Under the pieces are notes generated by a model. The model saw only the letters and a program-made list of their open reading frames with translations, ran no database searches and had not been told where the DNA came from. This document shows, in pieces, positions 40,801-55,458 of a stretch of 64,000 nucleotides of DNA; the stretch's first letter is position 1; every line of letters begins with the position of its first letter. The DNA is from Hippophae tibetana (Eukaryota; Streptophyta; Magnoliopsida; Rosales; Elaeagnaceae). The DNA is taken from positions 53,333,627-53,397,626 of the forward strand of contig CM072803.1 in NCBI GenBank assembly GCA_037013495.1. The letters run 5' to 3'. The position numbers and the translations under genes were made by a program.

Positions 40801-43800
40801 TAATTCCCACCAAAATCAAATTAATTCAAATATTTCTTCCTCTTTTCCCAATGGAAAAGGGCGATGGCTAGAGGTGGTTTTAGACATTATTTGGTAACTT
40901 CTTGGTACGTAGCATGAACCATATCCATAGGAGATAACCATAATATTTATAATCTTATTTATTTGCTTCTAACTCATAAAATGGGTTTTGTAAACTAGAT
41001 TCATAGGAGGAGAGAGATAACCAAATTTAATTTCAATACAGTGCATTCCAACACAACAAGAATAACTTATAATAAATTGAGAATATTGATGTCATGAAAG
41101 AGTTAAAAATGAGAAATATTGTTCTCTTATACGAAATAATGAACAAAATTTCAAACGTTTCATAGTTTTGAATTTCAAGTCGTAATAAATTCCATTTAAA
41201 TATGTCATAATTATAATGATAAAACATTTGGAGTATTTATTCAGCAACAAATTATTTGTAAAATAGAAATAAGAAAATGTTTAAGTTTTCTTTTCCACTT
41301 ATTTCTTTTTCCCAATATTCTATCATTATTTTGTTTCCTTCTTAAGTCTTAATTCCCACCAAAATGAAATTAATTCAAATATTTCTCCCTCTTCTCCCAA
41401 GATAAAAAGGTGATGGCTAGAGGTGGTTTTAGACATTATTTGGTAACTTCTTGGTATGTAGCATGAACCATATCCATAGGAGATAAGCATAATATTTCCA
41501 ATCTTATTTATTTGCTTCTTACTCATAAAATGGGTAGTGTAAACTAGATTCTTAGGAGGAGAGATAACCAAATTTAATTTCAATACAGTGCATTCCAACA
41601 CAACAAGAATAACTTATAATAAATTGAGAATATTGATGTCATGAAAGAGTTAAAAATGAGAAATATTGTTCTCTTATACGAAATAATGAACAAAATTTCA
41701 AACGTTTCATAGTTTTGAATTTCAAGTCGTAATAAATTCTATTTAAATATATCATAATTATAATGATAAAAACATTTGGAGTATTTATTCAGCAACAAAT
41801 TATTTGTAAAATAGAAATGAGAAAATGTTTAAGTTTTCTTTTCCACTTATTTCTTTTTCCCAATATTCTATCATTATGTTGTTTCATTCGTAAGTCTTAA
41901 TTCCCACAAAAATCAAATTAATTCAAATATTTCTCCCTCTTTTCCCAATGGAAAATGGCGATGGCTAGAGGTGGTTTTAGACATTATTTGGTAACTTCTT
42001 GGTACGTAGCATGAACCATATCCATAGGAGATAAGCATAATATTTCCAATCTTATTTATTTGCTTCTTACTCATAAAATGGGTTTTGTAAACTAGATTCT
42101 TAGGAGGAGAGAGATAACCAAATTTAATTTCAATACAGTGCATTCCAACACAACAAGAATAACTTATAATAAATTGAGAATATTGATGTCATGAAAGAGT
42201 TAAAAAATGAGAAGTATTGTTCTCTTATACGAAATAATGAACAAAATTTCAAACGTTTCAATAGTTTTGAATTTTCAAGTCGTAATAAATTCCATTTAAA
42301 TATATCATAATTATAATGATAAAACATTTGGAGTATTTATTCAGCAACAAATTATTTGTAAAATAGAAATGAGAAAATGTTTAAGTTTTCTTTTCCCACT
42401 TATTTATTTTTCCCAATATTCTATCATTATGTTGTTTCATTCGTAAGTCTTAATTCCCACCAAAATCAAATTAATTCAAATATTTCTCCCTCTTTTCCCA
42501 ATGGAAAAGGGCGATGGCTAGAGGTGGTTTTTAGACATTATTTGGTAACTTCTTGGTACGTAGCATGAACCATATCCATAGGAGATAAGCATAATATTTA
42601 TAATCTTATTTATTTGCTTCTAACTCATAAAATGGGTTTTGTAAACTAGATTCATAGGAGGAGAGAGATAACCAAATTTAATTTCAATACAGTGCATTCC
42701 AACACAACAAGAATAACTTATAATAAATTGAGAATATTGATTTCATGAAAGAGTTAAAAATGAGAAATATTGTTCTCTTATACGAAATAATGAACAAAAT
42801 TTCAAACGTTTCATAGTTTTGAATTTCAAGTCGTAATAAATTCCATTTAAATATATCATAATTATAATGATAAAACATTTGGAGTATTTATTCAGCAACA
42901 AATTATTTGTAAAATAGAAATGAGAAAATGTTTAAGTTTTCTTTTCCACTTATTTATTTTTCCCAATATTCTATCATTATGTTGTTTCATTCGTAAGTCT
43001 TAATTCCCACCAAAATCAAATTAATTCAAATATTTCTCCCTCTTTTCCCAATGGAAAAGGGCGATGGCTAGAGGTGGTTTTAGACATTATTTGGTAACTT
43101 CTTGGTACGTAGCATGAACCCATATCCATAGGAGATAAGCATAATATTTATAATCTTATTTATTTGCTTCTAACTCATAAAATGGGTTTTGTAAACTAGA
43201 TTCATAGGAGGAGAGAGATAACCAAATTTAATTTCAATACAGTGCATTCCAACACAACAAGAATAACTTATAATAAATTGAGAATATTGATGTCATGAAA
43301 GAGTTAAAAATGAGAAATATTGTTCTCTTATACGAAATAATGAACAAAATTTCAAACGTTTCATAGTTTTGAATTTCAAGTCGTAATAAATTCTATTTAA
43401 ATATATCATAATTATAATGATAAAACATTTGGAGTATTTATTCAGCAACAAATTATTTGTAAAATAGAAATGAGAAAATGTTTAAGTTTTCTTTTCCACT
43501 TATTTCTTTTTCCCAATATTCTATCATTATTTTGTTTCCTTCTTAAGTCTTAATTCCCACCAAAATGAAATTAATTCAAATATTTCTCCCTCTTCTCCCA
43601 AGATAAAAAGGTGATGGCTAGAGGTGGTTTTAGACATTATTTGGTAACTTCTTGGTATGTAGCATGAACCATATCCATAGGAGATAAGCATAATATTTCC
43701 AATCTTATTTATTTGCTTCTTACTCATAAAATGGGTAGTGTAAACTAGATTCTTAGGAGGAGAGAGATAACCAAATTTAATTTCAATACAGTGCATTCCA

Positions 43801-44477
43801 ACACAACAAGAATAACTTATAATAAATTGAGAATATTGATGTCATGAAAGAGTTAAAAATGAGAAATATTGTTCTCTTATACGAAATAATGAACAAAATT
43901 TCAAACGTTTCATAGTTTTGAATTTCAAGTCGTAATAAATTCCATTTAAATATATCATAATTATAATGATAAAACATTTGGAGTATTTATTCAGCAACAA
44001 ATTATTTGTAAAATAGAAATGAGAAAATGTTTAAGTTTTCTTTTCCACTTATTTATTTTTCCCAATATTCTATCATTATGTTGTTTCATTCGTAAGTCTT
44101 AATTCCCCACCAAAATCAAATTAATTCAAATATTTCTCCCTCTTTTCCCAATGGAAAAGGGCGATGGCTAGAGGTGGTTTTTAGACATTATTTGGTAACT
44201 TCTTGGTACGTAGCATGAACCATATCCATAGGAGATAAGCATAATATTTATAATCTTATTTATTTGCTTCTAACTCATAAAATGGGTTTTGTAAACTAGA
44301 TTCATAGGAGGAGAGAGATAACCAAAATTTAATTTCAATACAGTGCATTCCAACACAACAAGAATAACTTATAATAAATTGAGAATATTGATGTCATGAA
44401 AGAGTTAAAAATGAGAAATATTGTTCTCTTATACGAAAATAATGAACAAAATTTCAAACGTTTCATAGTTTTGAATT
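37881..44477. repeat. Long higher-order repeat, version 2 (12 monomers, 6,597 bp with indels)
   Basis: The first eight monomers repeat version 1: 'cagggcattcc' near 38294, 'cacaaccagaataac' near 39403, 'cttcttttccc' near 39740, 'cccacaaaaatc' with 'gatttcatg' (40257 and 40538), 'cttcctcttttccc' (40835) and 'gggtagtg' (41534). Then come C (41722), B with 'gatttcatg' (42275), B (42826), A2 (43376) and B (43925), which differ from version 1 in number and order. Twelve monomers would be 6,588 bp; the excess of 9 bp is the sum of small indels in this part. Confidence 0.85.
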
Positions 44478-46510
44478 TCAAGTCGTAATAAATTCTATTT
44501 AAATATATCATAATTATAATGATAAAACATTTGGAGTATTTATTCAGCAACAAATTATTTGTAAAATAGAATGAGAAAATGTTTAAGTTTTCTTTTCCAC
44601 TTATTTCTTTTTCCCAATATTCTATCATTATGTTGTTTCATTCGTAAGTCTTAATTCCCACCAAAATCAAATTAATTCAAATATTTCTCCTTCTTTTCCC
44701 AATGGAAAAGGGCGATGGCTAGAGGTGGTTTTAGACATTATTTGGTAACTTCTTGGTACGTAGCATGAACCATATCCATAGGAGATAAGCATAATATTTC
44801 CAATCTTATTTATTTGCTTCTTACTCATAAAATGGGTTTTGTAAACTAGATTCTTAGGAGGAGAGAGATAACCAAATTTAATTTCAATACAGGGCATTCC
44901 AACACAACAAGAATAACTTATAATAAATTGAGAATATTGGATGTCATGAAAGAGTTAAAAATGAGAAATATTGTTCTCTTATACGAAATAATGAACAAAA
45001 TTTCAAACGTTTCATAGTTTTGAATTTCAAGTCGTAATAAATTCCATTTAAATATGTCATAATTATAATGATAAAACATTTGGAGTATTTATTCAGCAAC
45101 AAATTATTTGTAAAATAGAAATGAGAAAATGTTTAAGTTTTCTTTTCCACTTATTTCTTTTTCCCAATATTCTATCATTATTTTGTTTCCTTCTTAAGTC
45201 TTAATTCCCACCAAAATCAAATTAATTCAAATATTTCTCCCTCTTCTCCCAAGATAAAAAGGTGATGGCTAGAGGTGGTTTTAGACATTATTTGGTAACT
45301 TCTTGGTATGTAGCATGAACCATATCCATAGGAGATAAGCATAATATTTCCAATCTTATTTATTTGCTTCTTACTCATAAAATGGGTTTTGTAAACTAGA
45401 TTCTTAGGAGGAGAGAGATAACCAAATTTAATTTCAATACAGTGCATTCCAACACAACAAGAATAACTTATAATAAATTGAGAATATTGATGTCATGAAA
45501 GAGTTAAAAATGAGAAATATTGTTCTCTTATACGAAATAATGAACAAAATTTCAAACGTTTCATAGTTTTGAATTTCAAGTCGTAATAAATTCCATTTAA
45601 ATATATCATAATTATAATGATAAAACATTTGGAGTATTTATTCAGCAACAAATTATTTGTAAAATAGAAATGAGAAAATGTTTAAGTTTTCTTTTCCACT
45701 TATTTATTTTTCCCAATATTCTATCATTATGTTGTTTCATTCGTAAGTCTTAATTCCCACCAAAATCAAATTAATTCAAATATTTCTCCCTCTTTTCCCA
45801 ATGGAAAAGGGCGATGGCTAGAGGTGGTTTTAGACATTATTTGGTAACTTCTTGGTACGTAGCATGAACCATATCCATAGGAGATAAGCATAATATTTAT
45901 AATCTTATTTATTTGCTTCTAACTCATAAAATGGGTTTTGTAAACTAGATTCATAGGAGGAGAGAGATAACCAAATTTAATTTCAATACAGTGCATTCCA
46001 ACACAACCAGAATAACTTATAATAAATTGAGAATATTAATGTCATGAAAGAGTTAAAAATGAGAAATATTGTTCTCTTATACGAAATAATGAACAAAATT
46101 TCAAACGTTTCATAGTTTTGAATTTCAAGTCGTAATAAATTCTATTTAAATATATCATAATTATAATGATAAAACATTTGGAGTATTTATTCAGCAACAA
46201 ATTATTTGTAAAATAGAAATGAGAAAATGTTTAAGTTTTCTTTTCCACTTATTTCTTTTTCCCAATATTCTATCATTATGTTGTTTCATTCGTAAGTCTT
46301 AATTCCCACCAAAATCAAATTAATTCAAATATTTCTCCTTCTTTTCCCAATGGAAAAGGGCGATGGCTAGAGGTGGTTTTAGACATTATTTGGTAACTTC
46401 TTGGTACGTAGCATGAACCATATCCATAGGAGATAAGCATAATATTTCCAATCTTATTTATTTGCTTCTTACTCATAAAATGGGTTTTGTAAACTAGATT
46501 TTTTAGGGGG
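41555..46510. other. Cluster of 15 small indels, probable consensus-error patch
   Basis: Against the otherwise rigid 549-bp monomer I count these changes: loss of 'ga' near 41560; +A near 41770; +A near 42205; +A near 42260; +T near 42273; +C near 42396; +T near 42530; +C near 43120; +C near 44106; +T near 44180; +A near 44325; +A near 44437; -A near 44570; +G near 44939; +T near 46500. The net effect is +10 bp, which agrees with the register shift of the next monomers. Nearly all lengthen a short homopolymer by one base, the signature of uncorrected long-read consensus. Two substitutions also sit here: 'gaagtattg' near 42214 and 'aggggg' near 46508. Confidence 0.85.
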
Positions 46511-49500
46511 AGAGAGATAACCAAATTTAATTTCAATACAGTGCATTCCAACACAACAAGAATAACTTATAATAAATTGAGAATATTGATGTCATGAAAG
46601 AGTTAAAAATGAGAAATATTGTTCTCTTATACGAAATAATGAACAAAATTTCAAACGTTTCATAGTTTTGAATTTCAAGTCGTAATAAATTCCATTTAAA
46701 TATATCATAATTATAATGATAAAACATTTGGAGTATTTATTCAGCAACAAATTATTTGTAAAATAGAAATGAGAAAATGTTTAAGTTTTTTTTTCCACTT
46801 ATTTATTTTTCCCAATATTCTATCATTATGTTGTTTCATTCGTAAGTCTTAATTCCCACAAAAATCAAATTAATTCAAATATTTCTCCCTCTTTTCCCAA
46901 TGGAAAATGGCGATGGCTAGAGGTGGTTTTAGACATTATTTGGTAACTTCTTGGTACGTAGCATGAACCATATCCATAGGAGATAAGCATAATATTTATA
47001 ATCTTATTTATTTGCTTCTAACTCATAAAATGGGTTTTGTAAACTAGATTCATAGGAGGAGAGAGATAACCAAATTTAATTTCAATACAGTGCATTCCAA
47101 CACAACAAGAATAACTTATAATAAATTGAGAATATTGATTTCATGTAAGAGTTAAAAATGAGAAATATTGTTCTCTTATACGAAATAATGAACAAAATTT
47201 CAAACGTTTCATAGTTTTGAATTTCAAGTCGTAATAAATTCCATTTAAATATGTCATAATTATAATGATAAAACATTTGGAGTATTTATTCAGCAACAAA
47301 TTATTTGTAAAATAGAAATGAGAAAATGTTTAAGTTTTCTTTTCCACTTATTTATTTTTCCCAATATTCTATCATTATTTTGTTTCATTCGTAAGTCTTA
47401 ATTCCCACCAAAATCAAATTAATTCAAATATTTCTTCCTCTTTTCCCAATGGAAAAGGGCGATGGCTAGAGGTGGTTTTAGACATTATTTGGTAACTTCT
47501 TGGTACGTAGCATGAACCATATCCATAGGAGATAACCATAATATTTATAATCTTATTTATTTGCTTCTAACTCATAAAATGGGTTTTGTAAACTAGATTC
47601 ATAGGAGGAGAGAGATAACCAAATTTAATTTCAATACAGTGCATTCCAACACAACAAGAATAACTTATAATAAATTGAGAATATTGATGTCATGAAAGAG
47701 TTAAAAATGAGAAATATTGTTCTCTTATACGAAATAATGAACAAAATTTCAAACGTTTCATAGTTTTGAATTTCAAGTCGTAATAAATTCCATTTAAATA
47801 TGTCATAATTATAATGATAAAACATTTGGAGTATTTATTCAGCAACAAATTATTTGTAAAATAGAAATAAGAAAATGTTTAAGTTTTCTTTTCCACTTAT
47901 TTCTTTTTCCCAATATTCTATCATTATTTTGTTTCCTTCTTAAGTCTTAATTCCCACCAAAATGAAATTAATTCAAATATTTCTCCCTCTTCTCCCAAGA
48001 TAAAAAGGTGATGGCTAGAGGTGGTTTTAGACATTATTTGGTAACTTCTTGGTATGTAGCATGAACCATATCCATAGGAGATAAGCATAATATTTCCAAT
48101 CTTATTTATTTGCTTCTTACTCATAAAATGGGTAGTGTAAACTAGATTCTTAGGAGGAGAGAGATAACCAAATTTAATTTCAATACAGTGCATTCCAACA
48201 CAACAAGAATAACTTATAATAAATTGAGAATATTGATGTCATGAAAGAGTTAAAAATGAGAAATATTGTTCTCTTATACGAAATAATGAACAAAATTTCA
48301 AACGTTTCATAGTTTTGAATTTCAAGTCGTAATAAATTCTATTTAAATATATCATAATTATAATGATAAAACATTTGGAGTATTTATTCAGCAACAAATT
48401 ATTTGTAAAATAGAAATGAGAAAATGTTTAAGTTTTCTTTTCCACTTATTTCTTTTTCCCAATATTCTATCATTATGTTGTTTCATTCGTAAGTCTTAAT
48501 TCCCACCAAAATCAAATTAATTCAAATATTTCTCCCTCTTTTCCCAATGGAAAAGGGCGATGGCTAGAGGTGGTTTTAGACATTATTTGGTAACTTCTTG
48601 GTACGTAGCATGAACCATATGCATAGGAGATAAGCATAATATTTCCAATCTTATTTATTTGCTTCTTACTCATAAAATGGGTTTTGTAAACTAGATTCTT
48701 AGGAGGAGAGAGATAACCAAATTTAATTTCAATACAGTGGATTCCAACACAACAAGAATAACTTATAATAAATTGAGAATATTGATGTCATGAAAGAGTT
48801 AAAAATGAGAAATATTGTTCTCTTATACGAAATAATGAACAAAATTTCAAACGTTTCATAGTTTTGAATTTCAAGTCGTAATAAATTCCATTTAAATATG
48901 TCATAATTATAATGATAAAACATTTGGAGTATTTATTCAGCAACAAATTATTTGTAAAATAGAAATGAGAAAATGTTTAAGTTTTCTTTTCCACTTATTT
49001 ATTTTTCCCAATATTCTATCATTATGTTGTTTCATTCGTAAGTCTTAATTCCCACAAAAATCAAATTAATTCAAATATTTCTCCCTCTTTTCCCAATGGA
49101 AAATGGCGATGGCTAGAGGTGGTTTTAGACATTATTTGGTAACTTCTTGGTACGTAGCATGAACCATATCCATAGGAGATAAGCATAATATTTCCAATCT
49201 TATTTATTTGCTTCTTACTCATAAAATGGGTTTTGTAAACTAGATTCTTAGGAGGAGAGAGATAACCAAATTTAATTTCAATACAGTGCATTCCAACACA
49301 ACAAGAATAACTTATAATAAATTGAGAATATTGATGTCATGAAAGAGTTAAAAATGAGAAATATTGTTCTCTTATACGAAATAATGAACAAAATTTCAAA
49401 CGTTTCATAGTTTTGAATTTCAAATCGTAATAAATTCCATTTAAATATGTCATAATTATAATGATAAAACATTTGGAGTATTTATTCAGCAACAAATTAT

Positions 49501-51615
49501 TTGTAAAATAGAAATAAGAAAATGTTTAAGTTTTCTTTTCCACTTATTTCTTTTTCCCAATATTCTATCATTATGTTGTTTCATTCGTAAGTCTTAATTC
49601 CCACCAAAATCAAATTAATTCAAATATTTCTCCCTCTTTTCCCAATGGAAAAGGGCGATGGCTAGAGGTGGTTTTAGACATTATTTGGTAACTTCTTGGT
49701 ACGTAGCATGAACCATATGCATAGGAGATAAGCATAATATTTCCAATCTTATTTATTTGCTTCTTACTCATAAAATGGGTTTTGTAAACTAGATTCTTAG
49801 GAGGAGAGAGATAACCAAATTTAATTTCAATACAGTGGATTCCAACACAACAAGAATAACTTATAATAAATTGAGAATATTGATGTCATGAAAGAGTTAA
49901 AAATGAGAAATATTGTTCTCTTATACGAAATAATGAACAAAATTTCAAACGTTTCATAGTTTTGAATTTCAAGTCGTAATAAATTCCATTTAAATATGTC
50001 ATAATTATAATGATAAAACATTTGGAGTATTTATTCAGCAACAAATTATTTGTAAAATAGAAATAAGAAAATGTTTAAGTTTTCTTTTCCACTTATTTCT
50101 TTTTCCCAATATTCTATCATTATTTTGTTTCCTTCTTAAGTCTTAATTCCCACCAAAATGAAATTAATTCAAATATTTCTCCCTCTTCTCCCAAGATAAA
50201 AAGGTGATGGCTAGAGGTGGTTTTAGACATTATTTGGTAACTTCTTGGTATGTAGCATGAACCATATCCATAGGAGATAAGCATAATATTTCCAATCTTA
50301 TTTATTTGCTTCTTACTCATAAAATGGGTAGTGTAAACTAGATTCTTAGGAGGAGAGAGATAACCAAATTTAATTTCAATACAGTGCATTCCAACACAAC
50401 AAGAATAACTTATAATAAATTGAGAATATTGATGTCATGAAAGAGTTAAAAATGAGAAATATTGTTCTCTTATACGAAATAATGAACAAAATTTCAAACG
50501 TTTCATAGTTTTGAATTTCAAGTCGTAATAAATTCCATTTAAATATATCATAATTATAATGATAAAACATTTGGAGTATTTATTCAGCAACAAATTATTT
50601 GTAAAATAGAAATGAGAAAATGTTTAAGTTTTCTTTTCCACTTATTTATTTTTCCCAATATTCTATCATTATGTTGTTTCATTCGTAAGTCTTAATTCCC
50701 ACCAAAATCAAATTAATTCAAATATTTCTCCCTCTTTTCCCAATGGAAAAGAGCGATGGCTAGAGGTGGTTTTAGACATTATTTGGTAACTTCTTGGTAC
50801 GTAGCATGAACCATATCCATAGGAGATAAGCATAATATTTATAATCTTATTCATTTGCTTCTAACTCATAAAATGGGTTTTGTAAACTAGATTCATAGGA
50901 GGAGAGAGATAACCAAATTTAATTTCAATACAGTGCATTCCAACACCACAAGAATAACTTATAATAAATTGAGAATATTGATGTCATGAAAGAGTTAAAA
51001 ATGAGAAATATTGTTCTCTTATACGAAATAATGAACAATATTTCAAACGTTTCATAGTTTTGAATTTCAAGTCGTAATAAATTCTATTTAAATATGTCAT
51101 AATTATAATGATAAAACATTTGGAGTATTTATTCAGCAACAAATTATTTGTAAAATAGAAATGAGAAAATGTTTAAGTTTTCTTTTCCACTTATTTATTT
51201 TTCCCAATATTCTATCATTATGTTGTTTCATTCGTAAGTCTTAATTCCCACCAAAATCAAATTAATTCAAATATTTCTCCCTCTTCTCCCAAGATAAAAA
51301 GTTGATTCCTAAAGGTGGTTTTAGACATTATTTGGTAACTTCTTGGTACGTAGCATGAACCATATCCATAGGAGATAAGCATAATATTTCCAATCTTATT
51401 TATTAGCTTCTTACTCATAAAATGGGTAGTGTAAACTAGATTCTTAGGAGGAGAGAGATAACCAAATTTAATTTCAATACAGTGCATTCCAACACAACAA
51501 GAATAACTTATAATAAATTGAGAATATTGATGTCATGAAAGAGTTAAAAATGAGAAATATTGTTCTCTTATACGAAATAATGAACAAAATTTCAAACGTT
51601 TCATAGTTTTGAATT
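44478..51615. repeat. Long higher-order repeat, version 3 (13 monomers)
   Basis: Monomers starting at 44478, 45027, 45576, 46125, 46675, 47224 and 47773 follow the shared order C, A2, B, C, B, B, A2 with the same markers ('cagggcattcc' near 44890, 'cacaaccagaataac' near 46002, 'cccacaaaaatc' near 46854, 'gatttcatg' near 47136). The remainder is C, C, C, A2, B and a mosaic. C copies at 48322 and 49420 share 'catatgcatagg' and 'cagtggattcc'. The last copy (51067) has an odd block 'agttgattcctaaagg' (51299-51314) seen again only near 63378. Confidence 0.85.
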
Positions 51616-54600
51616 TCAAGTCGTAATAAATTCCATTTAAATATATCATAATTATAATGATAAAACATTTGGAGTATTTATTCAGCAACAAATTATTTGT
51701 AAAATAGAAATGAGAAAATGTTTAAGTTTTCTTTTCCACTTATTTATTTTTCCCAATATTCTATCATTATGTTGTTTCATTCGTAAGTCTTAATTCCCAC
51801 CAAAATCAAATTAATTCAAATATTTCTCCCTCTTTTCCCAATGGAAAAGGGCGATGGCTAGAGGTGGTTTTAGACATTATTTGGTAACTTCTTGGTACGT
51901 AGCATGAACCATATCCATAGGAGATAAGCATAATATTTATAATCTTATTTATTTGCTTCTAACTCATAAAATGGGTTTTGTAAACTAGATTCATAGGAGG
52001 AGAGAGATAACCAAATTTAATTTCAATACAGTGCATTCCAACACAACAAGAATAACTTATAATAAATTGAGAATATTGATGTCATGAAAGAGTTAAAAAT
52101 GAGAAATATTGTTCTCTTATACGAAATAATGAACAAAATTTCAAACGTTTCATAGTTTTGAATTTCAAGTCGTAATAAATTCTATTTAAATATATCATAA
52201 TTATAATGATAAAACATTTGGAGTATTTATTCAGCAACAAATTATTTGTAAAATAGAAATGAGAAAATGTTTAAGTTTTCTTTTCCACTTATTTCTTTTT
52301 CCCAATATTCTATCATTATGTTGTTTCATTCGTAAGTCTTAATTCCCACCAAAATCAAATTAATTCAAATATTTCTCCTTCTTTTCCCAATGGAAAAGGG
52401 CGATGGCTAGAGGTGGTTTTAGACATTATTTGGTAACTTCTTGGTACGTAGCATGAACCATATCCATAGGAGATAAGCATAATATTTCCAATCTTATTTA
52501 TTTGCTTCTTTCTCATAAAATGGGTTTTGTAAACTAGATTCTTAGGAGGAGAGAGATAACCAAATTTAATTTCAATACAGTGCATTCCAACACAACAAGA
52601 ATAACTTATAATAAATTGAGAATATTGATGTCATGAAAGAGTTAAAAATGAGAAATATTGTTCTCTTATACGAAATAATGAACAAAATTTCAAACGTTTC
52701 ATAGTTTTGAATTTCAAGTCGTAATAAATTCCATTTAAATATATCATAATTATAATGATAAAACATTTGGAGTATTTATTCAGCAACAAATTATTTGTAA
52801 AATAGAAATGAGAAAATGTTTAAGTTTTCTTTTCCACTTATTTATTTTTCCCAATATTCTATCATTATGTTGTTTCATTCGTAAGTCTTAATTCCCACAA
52901 AAATCAAATTAATTCAAATATTTCTCCCTCTTTTCCCAATGGAAAATGGCGATGGCTAGAGGTGGTTTTAGACATTATTTGGTAACTTCTTGGTACGTAG
53001 CATGAACCATATCCATAGGAGATAAGCATAATATTTATAATCTTATTTATTTGCTTCTAACTCATAAAATGGGTTTTGTAAACTAGATTCATAGGAGGAG
53101 AGAGATAACCAAATTTAATTTCAATACAGTGCATTCCAACACAACAAGAATAACTTATAATAAATTGAGAATATTGATTTCATGAAAGAGTTAAAAATGA
53201 GAAATATTGTTCTCTTATACGAAATAATGAACAAAATTTCAAACGTTTCATAGTTTTGAATTTCAAGTCGTAATAAATTCCATTTAAATATGTCATAATT
53301 ATAATGATAAAACATTTGGAGTATTTATTCAGCAACAAATTATTTGTAAAATAGAAATGAGAAAATGTTTAAGTTTTCTTTTCCACTTATTTATTTTTCC
53401 CAATATTCTATCATTATTTTGTTTCATTCGTAAGTCTTAATTCCCACCAAAATCAAATTAATTCAAATATTTCTTCCTCTTTTCCCAATGGAAAAGGGCG
53501 ATGGCTAGAGGTGGTTTTAGACATTATTTGGTAACTTCTTGGTACGTAGCATGAACCATATCCATAGGAGATAAGCATAATATTTATAATCTTATTTATA
53601 TGCTTCTAACTCATAAAATGGGTTTTGTAAACTAGATTCATAGGAGGAGACAGATAACCAAATTTAATTTCAATACAGTGCATTCCAACACAACAAGAAT
53701 AACTTATAATAAATTGAGAATATTGATGTCATGAAAGAGTTAAAAATGAGAAATATTGTTCTCTTATACGAAATAATGAACAAAATTTCAAACGTTTCAT
53801 AGTTTTGAATTTCAAATCGTAATAAATTCCATTTAAATATGTCATAATTATAATGATAAAACATTTGGAGTATTTATTCAGCAACAAATTATTTGTAAAA
53901 TAGAAATAAGAAAATGTTTAAGTTTTCTTTTCCACTTATTTCTTTTTCCCAATATTCTATCATTATTTTGTTTCCTTCTTAAGTCTTAATTCCCACCAAA
54001 ATGAAATTAATTCAAATATTTCTCCCTCTTCTCCCAAGATAAAAAGGTGATGGCTAGAGGTGGTTTTAGACATTATTTGGTAACTTCTTGGTATGTAGCA
54101 TGAACCATATCCATAGGAGATAAGCATAATATTTCCAATCTTATTTATTTGCTTCTTACTCATAAAATGGGTAGTGTAAACTAGATTCTTAGGAGGAGAG
54201 AGATAACCAAATTTAATTTCAATACAGTGCATTCCAACACAACAAGAATAACTTATAATAAATTGAGAATATTGATGTCATGAAAGAGTTAAAAATGAGA
54301 AATATTGTTCTCTTATACGAAATAATGAACAAAATTTCAAACGTTTCATAGTTTTGAATTTCAAGTCGTAATAAATTCCATTTAAATATATCATAATTAT
54401 AATGATAAAACATTTGGAGTATTTATTCAGCAACAAATTATTTGTAAAATAGAAATGAGAAAATGTTTAAGTTTTCTTTTCCACTTATTTCTTTTTCCCA
54501 ATATTCTATCATTATGTTGTTTCATTCGTAAGTCTTAATTCCCACCAAAATCAAATTAATTCAAATATTTCTCCCTCTTTTCCCAATGGAAAAGGGCGAT

Positions 54601-55458
54601 GGCTAGAGGTGGTTTTAGACATTATTTGGTAACTTCTTGGTACGTAGCATGAACCATATCCATAGGAGATAAGCATAATATTTATAATCTTATTTATTTG
54701 CTTCTAACTCATAAAATGGGTTTTGTAAACTAGATTCATAGGAGGAGAGAGATAACCAAATTTAATTTCAATACAGTGCATTCCAACACAACAAGAATAA
54801 CTTATAATAAATTGAGAATATTGATGTCATGAAAGAGTTAAAAATGAGAAATATTGTTCTCTTATACGAAATAATGAACAAAATTTCAAACGTTTCATAG
54901 TTTTGAATTTCAAGTCGTAATAAATTCTATTTAAATATATCATAATTATAATGATAAAACATTTGGAGTATTTATTCAGCAACAAATTATTTGTAAAATA
55001 GAAATGAGAAAATGTTTAAGTTTTCTTTTCCACTTATTTCTTATTCCCAATATTCTATCATTATGTTGTTTCATTCGTAAGTCTTAATTCCCACCAAAAT
55101 GAAATTAATTCAAATATTTCTCCCACTTTTCCCAATGGAAAAGGGCGATGGCTAGAGGTGGTTTTAGACATTATTTGGTAACTTCTTGGTACGTAGCATG
55201 AACCATATCCATAGGAGATAAGCATAATATTTCCAATCTTATTTATTTGCTTCTTACTCATAAAATGGGTTTTGTAAACTAGATTCTTAGGAGGAGAGAG
55301 ATAACCAAATTTAATTTCAATACAGTGCATTCCAACACAACAAGAATAACTTTTAATAAATTGAGAATATTGATGTCATGAAAGAGTTAAAAATGAGAAA
55401 TATTGTTCTCTTATACGAAATAATGAACAAAATTTCAAACGTTTCATAGTTTTGAATT
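51616..55458. repeat. Seven-monomer higher-order repeat, copy 1 (3,843 bp)
   Basis: Class order by start is B (51616), C (52165), B (52714), B (53263), A2 (53812), B (54361), C (54910). The first five match the B, C, B, B, A2 stretch of the long units at 45576-48321, with the same 'cttcttttccc', 'cccacaaaaatc' and 'gatttcatg' markers. New markers are 'ttatatgcttc' and 'gagacagataacc' in 53263, 'caaatcg' opening 53812, and 'tttcttattccc' in 54910. It is therefore a derivative of the long unit. Confidence 0.85.

Noticed and set aside
42377..42568. Plus-strand 63-codon reading frame unique to this copy
   Set aside because: It exists only because of extra bases near 42396 and 42530 inside the suspected consensus-error patch; no other monomer has it.
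44335..44628. 97-codon minus-strand reading frame
   Set aside because: It is a fusion of repeat frames caused by one-base indels near 44437 and 44570 in the same patch.
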